Assembly: GCA_016763665.1 (NCBI GenBank)
Contig: JAESTI010000356.1
Span: forward strand, 1 to 7,131
Reading direction: 5' to 3'
Origin: Bacteroidia bacterium
GTDB lineage: Bacteria; Bacteroidota; Bacteroidia; Flavobacteriales; NORP286
DNA length: 7,131 nt
Shown: positions 1 to 6,825 of the stretch, one piece after another
How the letters are laid out: each line of letters opens with the position of its first letter
How positions within the stretch are numbered: the stretch's first letter is position 1
Translations under genes and position numbers: made by a program
Notes under the pieces: model-generated
Told to the model about the DNA's origin: nothing
Seen by the model: the letters and a program-made list of their open reading frames with translations, nothing else
The model's database searches: none

Positions 1-1929
1 AAAATGAAATATGTGAAGGGTAAGGATAAGTATGAAGAGGCCGGTAGAAAACCTATTCATGTGTTTGATCCGAAGCATACCACTATTTTCCCAAGATGCT
101 GGGATTCATTGGATAAAAGTCATGTAAAATTTTATCGTAATTGGTTAGGACTAAAAGAAGGTAAGAAACCAACATTTGGTGATAACCTTGATTTCCTATT
201 TTCATATCAATTGGGCTGGATGTATTTCCGTTATTTTATGTGGAATTTTGCTGGACGTCAAAATGATACTCAAGGTCATGGAAATATTAAAGATGGTAAT
301 TGGCTGTCAGGTATAAGTTTTCTGGATGATCCAAGATTGGGTGATCAGAGTAAGATAACTGAGAGCATGAGGAATGAGAAGAGTAGAAATGAACTTTATT
401 GCTTACCGGTAATTCTTGGATTGTTAGGCATGTTTTTTCATTTTAAGCGAAGCCAGCAAGATGGTTTTGTAGTGATGCTGCTTTTTATATTAACCGGAAT
501 AGCGATCGTGCTATATTTGAATCAAACACCTATTCAACCCCGTGAGCGGGATTATGCGTATTCAGGTTCTTTTTATGCATTTGCTATTTGGATAGGTATG
601 GGAGTCTTACCACTTTATGAATGGCTGAAGAAATATACGTCTGAAAAGGCCAGTGGAATTGTGGTCACTTTAATTTGCCTGGTAGTGCCCGGTATCATGT
701 GTGCCGAAGAATGGGATGATCATGACAGATCAAATACTTACACTGCACGTGATTCGGCTTCTAACTATTTAAACTCATGTGATAAGAATGCCATTATTTT
801 TACTAATGGTGATAATGATACCTTCCCACTTTGGTATATTCAGGAAGTAGAAGGAGTGAGGACAGATGTAAGGGTTTGTAATTTGAGTCTTTTGTCTACA
901 GATTGGTATATAGATCAAATGAAGCGAAAAGCCTATGATTCAGAACCGGTACCTTTTTCTTTAACTAAAGATCAATATATACAAGGAACCAGGGATTATA
1001 TCCCTTTTTATGATCGTAAATTGAAAGGATTTACAGACCTTAAAGAGGTTGTTGAATTTATTGGAAGTAATAACTCTAAGACCAGAGCAAGAACCTCAGG
1101 TGGAGAGATGGTAGATTATATTCCTACTAAAAAAGTAAGAATACCTGTAGATGCTGATAAGGTTATTGCCAATGGAATTGTTAAGGAGGAGGATAGAGAC
1201 AAGATAGTGCCATATATTGAATGGACCATTAATAAAAATGGTTTGTATAAATCGGATATGATGATCTTGGATCTTTTAGCCCATAATGATTGGGAGCGAC
1301 CTATATACTTTGCGATAACTGTTAGCAATAGGAGTTATCTGAATTTACAGGATTACTTCCAATTAGAGGGATTGGCCTACAAACTGGTTCCTATAAAACA
1401 GAAAACAAAAAGTGGTCAGGTAGACAGGGTAAATGCTGAAGCGATGTATGAAAACCTGATGCATAAGTTTAAATGGGGAGGAATGGACCAGGATATATAT
1501 ATGAATGAGAACAACATGCGTATGACCAGTAACTTCAGACATAATTTTATAAGATTAGGTGAAGATTTAATGAGAAAAGGGGAAAAAGATCGGGTTATAG
1601 AGGTGCTTGATAGATGCCTGGAGGTAATGCCGCATTCAACTGTTCCATACAATGTATTTATAGTTAGAGTTGCTGACCTCTATTATAATGCCGGAGCGAT
1701 GGAAAAAGCAGATACACTTGTTAACCAAATGGCTGATATGTATGAAGAAAATATACGATTCTACTTGAGTTTAGACAAAGATTTTAAAGACGCATATAAA
1801 AATGACCTAAGGCAGGAACTTTCCATTATGCAAGAACTCTACCGATTGGCCAAAGTTAATAAACGTGAAGATTTAGCTGCAGATCTTGAAGATAGGTTGA
1901 GAAGCTTTCCTGTGAAGCAGTTGGGGTAA
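1..1929 (+). CDS. DUF2723 / TMEM260-like membrane protein (possible protein O-mannosyltransferase), 5' partial
   Basis: The frame is open from the first base, so the ATG at position 4 is only an internal methionine. Family members are usually around 1000 residues, so roughly the N-terminal third, with most of the membrane helices, is probably missing. In the 641 residues from that ATG, hydrophobic segments lie near 131-148, 154-172, 186-208 and 217-234, followed by a soluble C-terminal half. Recognisable family motifs are QPRERDYAY (near 178-186) and NGDNDTFPLWYIQE (near 268-281). The end, near 505-590, is helical and resembles TPR-type repeats. Pfam relates DUF2723 to TMEM260, a protein O-mannosyltransferase in animals, so a lipid-linked-sugar glycosyltransferase acting at the inner membrane is a reasonable inference; substrate and sugar cannot be read here. 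Catalytic residues expected in the N-terminal part lie outside the window. The gene converges on asnS. Confidence 0.85.
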   Translation, partial: KMKYVKGKDKYEEAGRKPIHVFDPKHTTIFPRCWDSLDKSHVKFYRNWLGLKEGKKPTFGDNLDFLFSYQLGWMYFRYFMWNFAGRQNDTQGHGNIKDGNWLSGISFLDDPRLGDQSKITESMRNEKSRNELYCLPVILGLLGMFFHFKRSQQDGFVVMLLFILTGIAIVLYLNQTPIQPRERDYAYSGSFYAFAIWIGMGVLPLYEWLKKYTSEKASGIVVTLICLVVPGIMCAEEWDDHDRSNTYTARDSASNYLNSCDKNAIIFTNGDNDTFPLWYIQEVEGVRTDVRVCNLSLLSTDWYIDQMKRKAYDSEPVPFSLTKDQYIQGTRDYIPFYDRKLKGFTDLKEVVEFIGSNNSKTRARTSGGEMVDYIPTKKVRIPVDADKVIANGIVKEEDRDKIVPYIEWTINKNGLYKSDMMILDLLAHNDWERPIYFAITVSNRSYLNLQDYFQLEGLAYKLVPIKQKTKSGQVDRVNAEAMYENLMHKFKWGGMDQDIYMNENNMRMTSNFRHNFIRLGEDLMRKGEKDRVIEVLDRCLEVMPHSTVPYNVFIVRVADLYYNAGAMEKADTLVNQMADMYEENIRFYLSLDKDFKDAYKNDLRQELSIMQELYRLAKVNKREDLAADLEDRLRSFPVKQLG

Positions 1930-1935
1930 AACTAC

Positions 1936-1971
1936 TTTTGATTGAAGAATAAAATATTTCTTAAATCAAAA
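1936..1971. terminator. AT-rich stem-loop after the DUF2723 gene, possible bidirectional terminator
   Basis: Bases 1936-1949 pair with 1958-1971. The stem is 14 bp with one mismatch (G1944 against A1963) and an 8-base loop. It starts six bases after the DUF2723 stop codon, in a spacer where two genes converge. The outer arm ends are TTTTGATT and AATCAAAA, so either transcript would carry a run of U or A next to the stem. Position and shape suggest a terminator; the low GC content makes it weak, and no clean U-tract follows the hairpin on the + strand. Confidence 0.45.
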
Positions 1972-1992
1972 ATCGTTAATCGATATTCGATA
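1972..1992. repeat. Short heptamer array (ATCGTTA type)
   Basis: Three consecutive 7-base units occur: ATCGTTA, then ATCGATA, then TTCGATA. A more degenerate fourth (TTGTATC) may follow at 1993-1999. The array begins directly at the end of the preceding stem-loop. Alone it is short enough to be chance. It is listed because the other gene spacers here have similar 7- or 8-base arrays. Confidence 0.4.
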
Positions 1993-2008
1993 TTGTATCT
2001 TTGTCTAA

Positions 2009-2030
2009 CCCCTAAATCCCCTAAAGGGGA
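2009..2030. repeat. CCCCTAAA direct repeat with GC-rich hairpin
   Basis: CCCCTAAA occurs at 2009-2016 and again at 2018-2025. The second copy continues into GGGGA, so 2017-2021 (TCCCC) pairs with 2026-2030 (GGGGA) across a TAAA loop. This GC-rich patch stands out in a very AT-rich spacer. Similar CCCCTAAA...GGGGACTT elements are, from memory, common between genes in Bacteroidota genomes. It could aid termination of the convergent transcripts, or be a dispersed intergenic repeat with no local role. I cannot confirm copy number from one window. Confidence 0.5.
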
Positions 2031-2074
2031 CTTATCTTTTGGAACTTCAATCTGCATAGTATCAAGCAATCAAA

Positions 2075-2102
2075 CATCCAGCATCTAACATCCAGCATCC
2101 AG
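2075..2102. repeat. Heptamer array CATCCAG, four units, touching the asnS stop codon
   Basis: Four exact 7-base steps are visible: CATCCAG at 2075, CATCTAA at 2082, CATCCAG at 2089 and CATCCAG at 2096. Three of the four are identical. The array ends at 2102, and the asnS stop codon (reverse strand) occupies 2103-2105, so it forms the very start of the asnS 3' untranslated region. It is not coding in any convincing frame. Confidence 0.75.
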
Positions 2103-3619
2103 TTACGGTAGTAGCCTGCCATAGGTTCTGGCAAATGGGATACTTTCCCTGATGTGGTCAAGCTTGCAGATCCAGCAAACCAATCTTTCTAATCCCAGTC
2201 CAAAACCTGAATGTGGAACAGAACCATATCTTCTAAGGTCTAAATACCATTCAAAAGCTTCCAAAGGCAGGTCATGTTCTTTTATTTTCTCTTTAAGAAG
2301 CTCCAGGTCAGTTTCTCTTTCTGCGCCTCCAACTATTTCTCCAAAACCTTCAGGAGCAAGTACGTCAACACCTTTGGCTAACTCAGGATTATCCTTGTCA
2401 CGTTTCATGTAAAACGCTTTTATTTCGTGAGGCCAGTTGTAGACCATAATTGGAATATCATACAATCTTGTAAGAACAGTTTCGTCTGATCCTCCGAAAT
2501 CACTTCCGTATTCAAATTTCTTTGCAGAGTCAATCCATTGGGGAATGTTCCTTTCATCTTCTTCCAGATGACTTATTTCAGCTTTAAGTGTGTCTATTTT
2601 ATTTTTGTTGAAATTGATCTCTCCTTTCTTCATTCCCGGCTGTTTGATCTTAGATTCTCTCTCTTCAATATCAGCTTTCTTCAATTCGATATCTTTTTTA
2701 GTTTGTGTAAGATCTTCTTCTAAGGTTTGAATAGAATTCTTTCCATCAACCTCCAACTCACCTTTTAAAATTTTAACAGCATCATCATAAGTAACTCTTG
2801 GGAAAGTACTTTCAGCAATTTTTGCCAGTTTGGTTGTATCTCTTTCAAGAATTTCTAATTCATGTTTGCAGTTTTCAAGCACATCTCGCACTACGGATTT
2901 AAGAAATAATTCAATAAGATCCATATCTTGATCAAGGTCAAAGAAAGCCATTTCCGGTTCTATCATCCAAAACTCAGTCAGTGTCTTCTGGTTTTGGATT
3001 TCTCTGCTCTGAAAGTTGGCCCGAAAGTGTAGATCTTACCCATTGCCATTGCCATTGCTTCTCCATATAATTGGCCTGATTGCGACAAGTAGGCAGGAGT
3101 TCCGAAATAATCAGTTTCAAAAAGAGTTGAAGTGCCTTCACATGCATTTCCAGTGAATATTGGTGCATCCATTTGAACGAAGTCTTCTTTTTGAAAAAAA
3201 TTATGAATGGCATAAATAGTTTGATTTCTGACTTTCATTATGGCCCATTGTTTTTTAGACCTTAGCCATAAGTGTCGGTTATCCATTAAGAAATCTACGC
3301 CATGTGCTTTTTTAGAAATAGGGTATTCATTTGCTAATTGATATAGATTCAGGTTACTAGCTTGAATCTCAAATCCACCAATTTGACGTTCATCTCTAAC
3401 CACTTTGCCAGTAATGGAAACTGAACTTTCTAATGTAAGTTGATCTGCTAAAGCAAATATTTCTTTTGATACTTCATTTTCAGCAACAATGCATTGAATA
3501 AAACCACTTCCATCTCTTAATACTATGAAATGAATTCCTTTTCCTGATCGTTTGTTAGCAACCCAACCATTTAGGGTAATTTCATTTCCAACCTGGTTCG
3601 ATATGTCTTTGATATACAT
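2103..3619 (-). CDS. asnS: Asparaginyl-tRNA synthetase, interrupted by a single-base frameshift
   Basis: This class IIb synthetase charges tRNA-Asn with asparagine in the cytoplasm. The upstream part (3619 to 2978) gives 213 residues. It holds the OB-fold anticodon-binding domain (roughly 1-105, including [20 protein letters not shown]) and runs through class II motif 2 (FRAE, 203-206), then ends ...KTRRH and a stop. The downstream part (from 2966) resumes with [14 protein letters not shown] and continues to motif 3 (GFGLGLER), ending at 2103. Restoring one C after CAC2981 gives ...[14 protein letters not shown]..., which matches the family (E. coli has a very similar SRHLAEFWMLEPE) and yields 505 residues. 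The extra length over the 466 of E. coli is largely a charged coiled-coil insert at about 296-357. The start at 3619 fits the usual beginning of the OB fold. No other lesion is seen, so a sequencing error or a very recent mutation is likely. It is divergent from rpoN. Confidence 0.93.
2978..2983 (-). other. asnS: Frameshift site in asnS (apparent one-base deletion)
   Basis: On the coding strand the sequence reads AGA AGA CAC TGA CTG AGT, stopping at TGA (2978-2980). The conserved protein requires CAC CTG ACT GAG TTT TGG, encoding H-L-T-E-F-W. A single missing C, from a CC pair between 2981 and 2980, accounts for the break exactly. The codons on both sides are normal and conserved. Loss of one base from a two-base run is a common sequencing or assembly error but can also be a real mutation. 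Confidence 0.88.
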
Positions 3620-3643
3620 TGAATTTGCTGTTTTTTAGGCGGA

Positions 3644-3651
3644 CAAAAATA
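3644..3651 (-). promoter_or_regulatory. Candidate -7 box for asnS (TATTTTTG)
   Basis: The reverse strand reads TATTTTTG, matching the Bacteroidota housekeeping -7 consensus TAnnTTTG. It ends 24 bases before the asnS start codon. No clear -33 TTG-type element lies at the expected distance, so the assignment is tentative and rests on the -7 match and position. Confidence 0.35.
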
Positions 3652-3689
3652 CCATAAAATTTTTGATAATTACATTGATAATAGTAATT

Positions 3690-3697
3690 TAGGTTTG
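3690..3697 (+). promoter_or_regulatory. Candidate -7 box for rpoN (TAGGTTTG)
   Basis: TAGGTTTG matches the Bacteroidota -7 consensus TAnnTTTG and lies 23 bases before the rpoN ATG. A possible -33 element, TTTTG at 3661-3665, is 24 bases upstream, slightly farther than usual. The two candidate -7 boxes in this 101-base divergent spacer point away from each other and are 38 bases apart, so the asnS and rpoN promoters would overlap. Confidence 0.4.
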
Positions 3698-3720
3698 ATT
3701 TACTGAACAATTTATAAGGC

Positions 3721-5220
3721 ATGCTCAAACAAGGGTTACAACAAAAGTTATTACAGAAACTATCACCCCAGCAAATTCAATTTATTAAGCTTTTGCAGGT
3801 TCCTACATTTGCTTTAGAGCAAAGGATAAAAGAGGAGCTGGAGGACAATCCAGCATTAGAAGAGGGTAAAGATGATTTGACAGATGAATACAGCAATGAG
3901 CAGGACATTGAGATTTCTCTTAAAGATGAAATGAATACAGAAAGCCCTGATGATGATCAATTTAAAAAAGAGGATATTGATATTGCAGATTACATTCAGG
4001 AAGATGAAATTGCTGGCTATAGACTTGTTGCAAATAATCAGAGCGATGATGATGAGCAAAAGGAAATTCCTATTACTATGGGTACTTCCTTTCAAGAAAT
4101 GCTTGCTGCGCAATTAAGCATGGTCACCTTTTCTGATCATCAACTCATTCTTGCAGAACAGATAATTGGCAGTATTGATGATGATGGATATTTACGGAGG
4201 GAACTGCTTGCTATTGTAGATGACCTTGCCTTTACACAGAACGTGATGACCAATGAAGAGGAATTATTGGAAATAATAAAAGTAATTCAATTGTTTGATC
4301 CTCCCGGTGTTGGCGCAAGAAACCTTCAAGAATGTTTACTTATCCAGTTACGTAAAAAGGAACCTTTAGTAGCAACAGTTGAAGAAGGAATTAATATTAG
4401 GAATGCTGTTGAGATCGTTGAAAATAATTTAGATGCTTTCACAAAAAAACATTATGAAAAGCTTTCAAACCAACTTGATATTGATGAAGACGAAATGAAA
4501 GATGCGTTTGACGAAATTTTAAAATTGAACCCTAAGCCTGGAAGTGCATTTTCAGAAACAGGTAAAGCACAGCATATTATTCCTGATTTTACAATAATTA
4601 ACAATGATGGTGAGCTGGAATTGAAACTCAATTCTAGAAATGCTCCTGAGTTAAAAGTCAGCAGATCGTATAAAGAAATGATGCAGACATATGACAAGAG
4701 TGATAAGAAGGACAAGAACCTGAAAAATACGGTGCAGTTTGTTAAACAAAAACTTGATTCAGCAAAATGGTTTATTGATGCGATCAAGCAAAGACAGGAC
4801 ACTTTAATGAAAGCCATGTCTGCTATTATGAGGTATCAATATGATTATTTCCTTACCGGTGATGATATTAATTTAAGGCCCATGGTGCTTAAGAATATTG
4901 CTGATATTGTAAGAATGGATTTATCCACTATCTCTCGAGTTGCCAATAGTAAATATGTTCAAACAGAATTTGGAACCTATCTGCTTAAGTCATTCTTTTC
5001 AGAATCGATCCAAAAAACCTCAGGCGAGGAAGTATCAACAAGAGAAGTGAAACAAATTCTTTCCGAATGTATTAATAATGAGGATAAGAAGATCCCTCTT
5101 CCTGATGAAAGATTGACTGAAATATTGAAAGAAAAAGGATATCAAATCGCAAGAAGAACCATAGCCAAATATCGTGAACAATTGAATATTCCTGTTGCCC
5201 GTCTAAGAAAGCAGCTTTAA
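3721..5220 (+). CDS. rpoN: RNA polymerase sigma-54 factor
   Basis: The product is the alternative sigma factor that directs core RNA polymerase to -24/-12 promoters and needs an AAA+ activator to melt them. At 499 residues it is full length. Residues 1-45 form the Gln/Leu-rich region I that contacts activators (LKQGLQQKLLQKLSPQQIQ). Residues about 46-115 are a highly acidic region II linker with many Asp and Glu. The core-binding domain runs from about 115 to 320. A helix-turn-helix lies near 391-412 (IADIVRMDLSTISRVAN). The RpoN box, ARRTIAKYRE, lies at 477-486 just before the C-terminus and recognises the -24 element. The ATG at 3721 gives the canonical N-terminus. It is divergent from asnS, and a spacer with a large inverted repeat follows. 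No activator gene is in the window, so its regulon cannot be inferred. Confidence 0.97.
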   Translation: MLKQGLQQKLLQKLSPQQIQFIKLLQVPTFALEQRIKEELEDNPALEEGKDDLTDEYSNEQDIEISLKDEMNTESPDDDQFKKEDIDIADYIQEDEIAGYRLVANNQSDDDEQKEIPITMGTSFQEMLAAQLSMVTFSDHQLILAEQIIGSIDDDGYLRRELLAIVDDLAFTQNVMTNEEELLEIIKVIQLFDPPGVGARNLQECLLIQLRKKEPLVATVEEGINIRNAVEIVENNLDAFTKKHYEKLSNQLDIDEDEMKDAFDEILKLNPKPGSAFSETGKAQHIIPDFTIINNDGELELKLNSRNAPELKVSRSYKEMMQTYDKSDKKDKNLKNTVQFVKQKLDSAKWFIDAIKQRQDTLMKAMSAIMRYQYDYFLTGDDINLRPMVLKNIADIVRMDLSTISRVANSKYVQTEFGTYLLKSFFSESIQKTSGEEVSTREVKQILSECINNEDKKIPLPDERLTEILKEKGYQIARRTIAKYREQLNIPVARLRKQL

Positions 5221-5234
5221 CTTGAGTTTCTATA

Positions 5235-5274
5235 TGGTTGATGGGTTTATAAGTTTAATGGTTTATAGGTTTTT
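5235..5274. repeat. Octamer array, left arm (NGGTTTAT type)
   Basis: Five 8-base units run in register. The first two are TGGTTGAT and GGGTTTAT, the next is AAGTTTAA, and the last two are TGGTTTAT and AGGTTTTT. The array begins 15 bases after the rpoN stop codon. Its strand-inverted counterpart lies at 5344-5383, so the two halves can pair. No open reading frame of note crosses it. Confidence 0.65.
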
Positions 5275-5377
5275 GTAGATTGTCTTTATCAATTTTTTTA
5301 AGGTCCACCAAACCTCTAAATTTTCGAATGAATATATCATAGACCAGTAAACTTATAAACCATTAAACCCATAAACT
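5244..5377. repeat. Long imperfect inverted repeat between rpoN and the PAP2-like gene
   Basis: Bases 5244-5272 pair with 5349-5377. The 15-base core 5253-5267 against 5354-5368 is perfect. The outer and inner extensions bring the arms to 29 positions with two mismatches and two G-T pairs. The loop is 76 bases and not obviously structured. The arms coincide with two octamer arrays. In the transcript this would be a long AU-rich stem downstream of rpoN and just before the GTG start of the next gene. It could act as a terminator, an RNA-stability element or a translation barrier; nothing visible decides among these. Confidence 0.6.
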
Positions 5378-5383
5378 ATTAAC
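5344..5383. repeat. Octamer array, right arm (CCNNTAAA type)
   Basis: Five 8-base units run in register: CCAGTAAA then CTTATAAA; CCATTAAA then CCCATAAA; and a diverged CTATTAAC. Read on the reverse strand the word becomes TTTAnnGG, the same family as the left array, so the two are inverted copies. The array ends 12 bases before the GTG start of the PAP2-like gene and would lie in its 5' untranslated region. Confidence 0.65.
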
Positions 5384-5395
5384 TTAATTTATTCT

Positions 5396-6004
5396 GTGAA
5401 AGTAGCTTCAAGTATTATTTCATATACTTTTCATCCCCTGTTAATTCCAAGTTATTCAATATTGGTGATATATTATTTTCAGGAGCTTTTAACTGTTCAC
5501 ATTCCTATACCATTAAAAGAATTTGTATTAGGAGTTGTTTGGTTTTTTACTTTTTTAATGCCCTTGTCTATTGTGATTGCGATGAATCGCTTTGGCTATA
5601 TCGCAAGCCTTAAAATGGAAAGAAGAGAAGATCGTATTATTCCATTTTTAATTACTGCATTTCTTTATGGTGTATGTTATTGGTATTTGAATCAGGTTAA
5701 TATGCCCAACCAAATTGCATATATGATCTTAGGAGCAACGATATCTGTTTTTATTGGAGCGGTTATCAGTTTGTTTTGGAAAATTAGCGTACACCTGATC
5801 GGTATGGGAGGGTTTGTAGCCTTATTGTTAGTTCTTTTCAATCAATCATTATTAGATTTTAAGTATTATATCATCGCAGGGTTGTTACTGGCAGGTATTG
5901 TTGGGTCTGCTCGATTGATTGTCGGCACTCATTCCGAAAAACAAATTTATGTAGGTTTCTTTGTCGGATTCTTTTGCCTTTTAATTCCGTTTCTTATTAT
6001 TTGA
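5396..6004 (+). CDS. PAP2-like integral membrane protein (divergent phosphatidic-acid phosphatase family)
   Basis: This 202-residue protein is almost entirely hydrophobic, with about six membrane spans (near 10-28, 43-62, 83-98, 105-127, 136-152 and 157-202 in two segments). It carries a decayed PAP2 signature: K73-x6-R80 (KMERREDRIIPF) for motif 1, SVH133 in a KISVHLIGMGG context for the PSGH motif 2, and R173-x5-H179-x3-Q183 (ARLIVGTHSEKQ) for motif 3. The usual Asp of motif 3 is Gln. PAP2 enzymes remove phosphate from lipid phosphates at the membrane; activity here is uncertain. The start is GTG at 5396. An in-frame stop lies 24 bases upstream with no ATG between, and the opening KVASSIISYTFHPLLIPSY looks like a true N-terminus. 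The gene follows rpoN after 175 bases, so it need not share its transcript. Confidence 0.7.
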   Translation: MKVASSIISYTFHPLLIPSYSILVIYYFQELLTVHIPIPLKEFVLGVVWFFTFLMPLSIVIAMNRFGYIASLKMERREDRIIPFLITAFLYGVCYWYLNQVNMPNQIAYMILGATISVFIGAVISLFWKISVHLIGMGGFVALLLVLFNQSLLDFKYYIIAGLLLAGIVGSARLIVGTHSEKQIYVGFFVGFFCLLIPFLII

Positions 6005-6006
6005 AA

Positions 6007-6046
6007 GATTTTAAGATTTTAAGATTGAAAAATTGTAATATTAATT
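6007..6046. repeat. Octamer array GATTTTAA filling a convergent spacer
   Basis: Two perfect GATTTTAA units (6007 and 6015) are followed in register by GATTGAAA, AATTGTAA and TATTAATT, giving five 8-base steps. The array occupies virtually the whole 40-base gap between the stop codon of the PAP2-like gene (6002-6004) and that of the barrel gene (6045-6047, reverse strand). No conventional terminator hairpin is visible in this gap. Confidence 0.6.
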
Positions 6047-6761
6047 ACAAAGTCAAAATAGAAAGACCTACAGAATAGGGGACTAACTCTGGCCCGAATC
6101 CGGGTTCAAATAGGGGAGTGAGGCTGTAAAAGCCAGTTAAGAAATATTTCCCAAATCCAATTCTTGCGAAAACTCCATGCCTTATAGGATTAATTCTTTT
6201 AATGTTATAATCTTTTCTCTTGACATCGGAATATTTTACTTTAGTGTAACTTCTAAACATGTATCCTACCTTATAACCGACAGCTATTCTAAAGCTATTG
6301 TCTTTGGCATTTGGGTTAGACATGAATCTTAGGGCTAATGGGATCTCTACATAGTTTAATAAAAGTTTATTTTTTTTAAAATTAAGGCTGTCAGGAGTAA
6401 AGTTGTAATAATTGTTAGTGGAATCTACATCCCAGGTCCAGACATTGGTTGCCAAATTAAAATTACTCATACCGATCCCTATAGCAATTCTTACATTTTT
6501 CTTAATAATATTAAATGGGTATGAAAGGTTAAAGGTGAATCCCCGTGAATCTTCCAGTTTAGTTGAAATTGGAGCTTGAGCGGTGCTAAACTTATTTGTT
6601 GGGGATTCTATAAAATTATCTACTGTAAAATCTAAAGCTATTTGATCAAAATCTTGCTTTGGAAGGTCAACTATTTCATTTTGCTCATCCAATTCAACTT
6701 GAGCAAATAAAGAACAAGCCAAAAAGGTAAAGGCAATAGAGAGATAACTATTTAGATACAT
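6045..6761 (-). CDS. Outer-membrane beta-barrel protein, OMP_b-brl_2 / PorT-like fold
   Basis: The 238-residue product starts with a signal peptide (1-20; likely cleavage SLFA|Q, with C16 not in a good lipobox because F13 is at -3). A polar linker to about 70 follows. Then come alternating hydrophobic/polar beta strands with aromatic ends: GFTFNLSYPFNI, RIAIGIGMSNFNLA, KLLLNYVEIPLALRF, SFRIAVGYKVGYMF and a final VPYSVGLSIL. The segment LLLNYVEIPLALRF is typical of the OMP_b-brl_2 family common in Bacteroidota. This implies a small eight- to ten-strand barrel in the outer membrane. The family also contains PorT of the type IX secretion system, but the N-terminal part here does not look like the PorT I know, so no symbol is given. 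The function is unknown. The gene converges on the PAP2-like gene and lies downstream of the peptidase gene on the same strand. An octamer array reaches to five bases before its ATG. Confidence 0.78.
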   Translation of the reverse strand: MYLNSYLSIAFTFLACSLFAQVELDEQNEIVDLPKQDFDQIALDFTVDNFIESPTNKFSTAQAPISTKLEDSRGFTFNLSYPFNIIKKNVRIAIGIGMSNFNLATNVWTWDVDSTNNYYNFTPDSLNFKKNKLLLNYVEIPLALRFMSNPNAKDNSFRIAVGYKVGYMFRSYTKVKYSDVKRKDYNIKRINPIRHGVFARIGFGKYFLTGFYSLTPLFEPGFGPELVPYSVGLSILTL

Positions 6762-6766
6762 ATCGT

Positions 6767-6814
6767 TTCGTTAATTCGTGTATTCGTAAAATCGTGTATT
6801 CGATAATTCGTAAA
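6767..6814. repeat. Octamer array TTCGTNNA, six units, immediately upstream of the barrel gene start
   Basis: Six 8-base units run in perfect register. The first pair is TTCGTTAA, TTCGTGTA. The second pair is TTCGTAAA, ATCGTGTA. The third pair is TTCGATAA, TTCGTAAA. The phase then slips by two bases, leaving TATTCGTT. On the reverse strand, the sense strand of the barrel gene, the unit is TnnACGAA. The array ends five bases upstream of the ATG at 6761, so it would form the 5' leader of that mRNA and cover the ribosome-binding region. Confidence 0.8.
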
Positions 6815-6825
6815 TATTCGTTCTG

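Noticed and set aside
2967..2990. Programmed -1 frameshift in asnS, since slipping back one base at CAC gives CTG and the normal protein
   Set aside because: No slippery heptamer (X XXY YYZ) or downstream stem is evident. The match follows automatically from losing one C of a CC pair, and no such frameshifting is known to me in AsnRS.
3040..3057. Three CCATTG hexamers within asnS as a microsatellite
   Set aside because: The period is two codons and it encodes the Ala-Met run just before GKIYTFGP, which fits the synthetase sequence. There is no sign of expansion.
2974..3213. Separate 79-codon reading frame on the reverse strand
   Set aside because: It overlaps the asnS coding frame out of phase, and its protein has no family character. 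It is a shadow of asnS.
3856..4113. Reverse-strand frame inside rpoN, rich in Ile, Leu and Phe and resembling a membrane protein
   Set aside because: It is antisense to the acidic region II of sigma-54, where Asp/Glu codons read backwards as hydrophobic ones. The sense protein is clearly real.
6714..6716. Cys16 of the barrel protein as a lipoprotein acylation site
   Set aside because: The preceding residues F-L-A do not make a good lipobox, and a standard signal peptidase I site (SLFA|Q) follows at once. The mature protein looks like a barrel.
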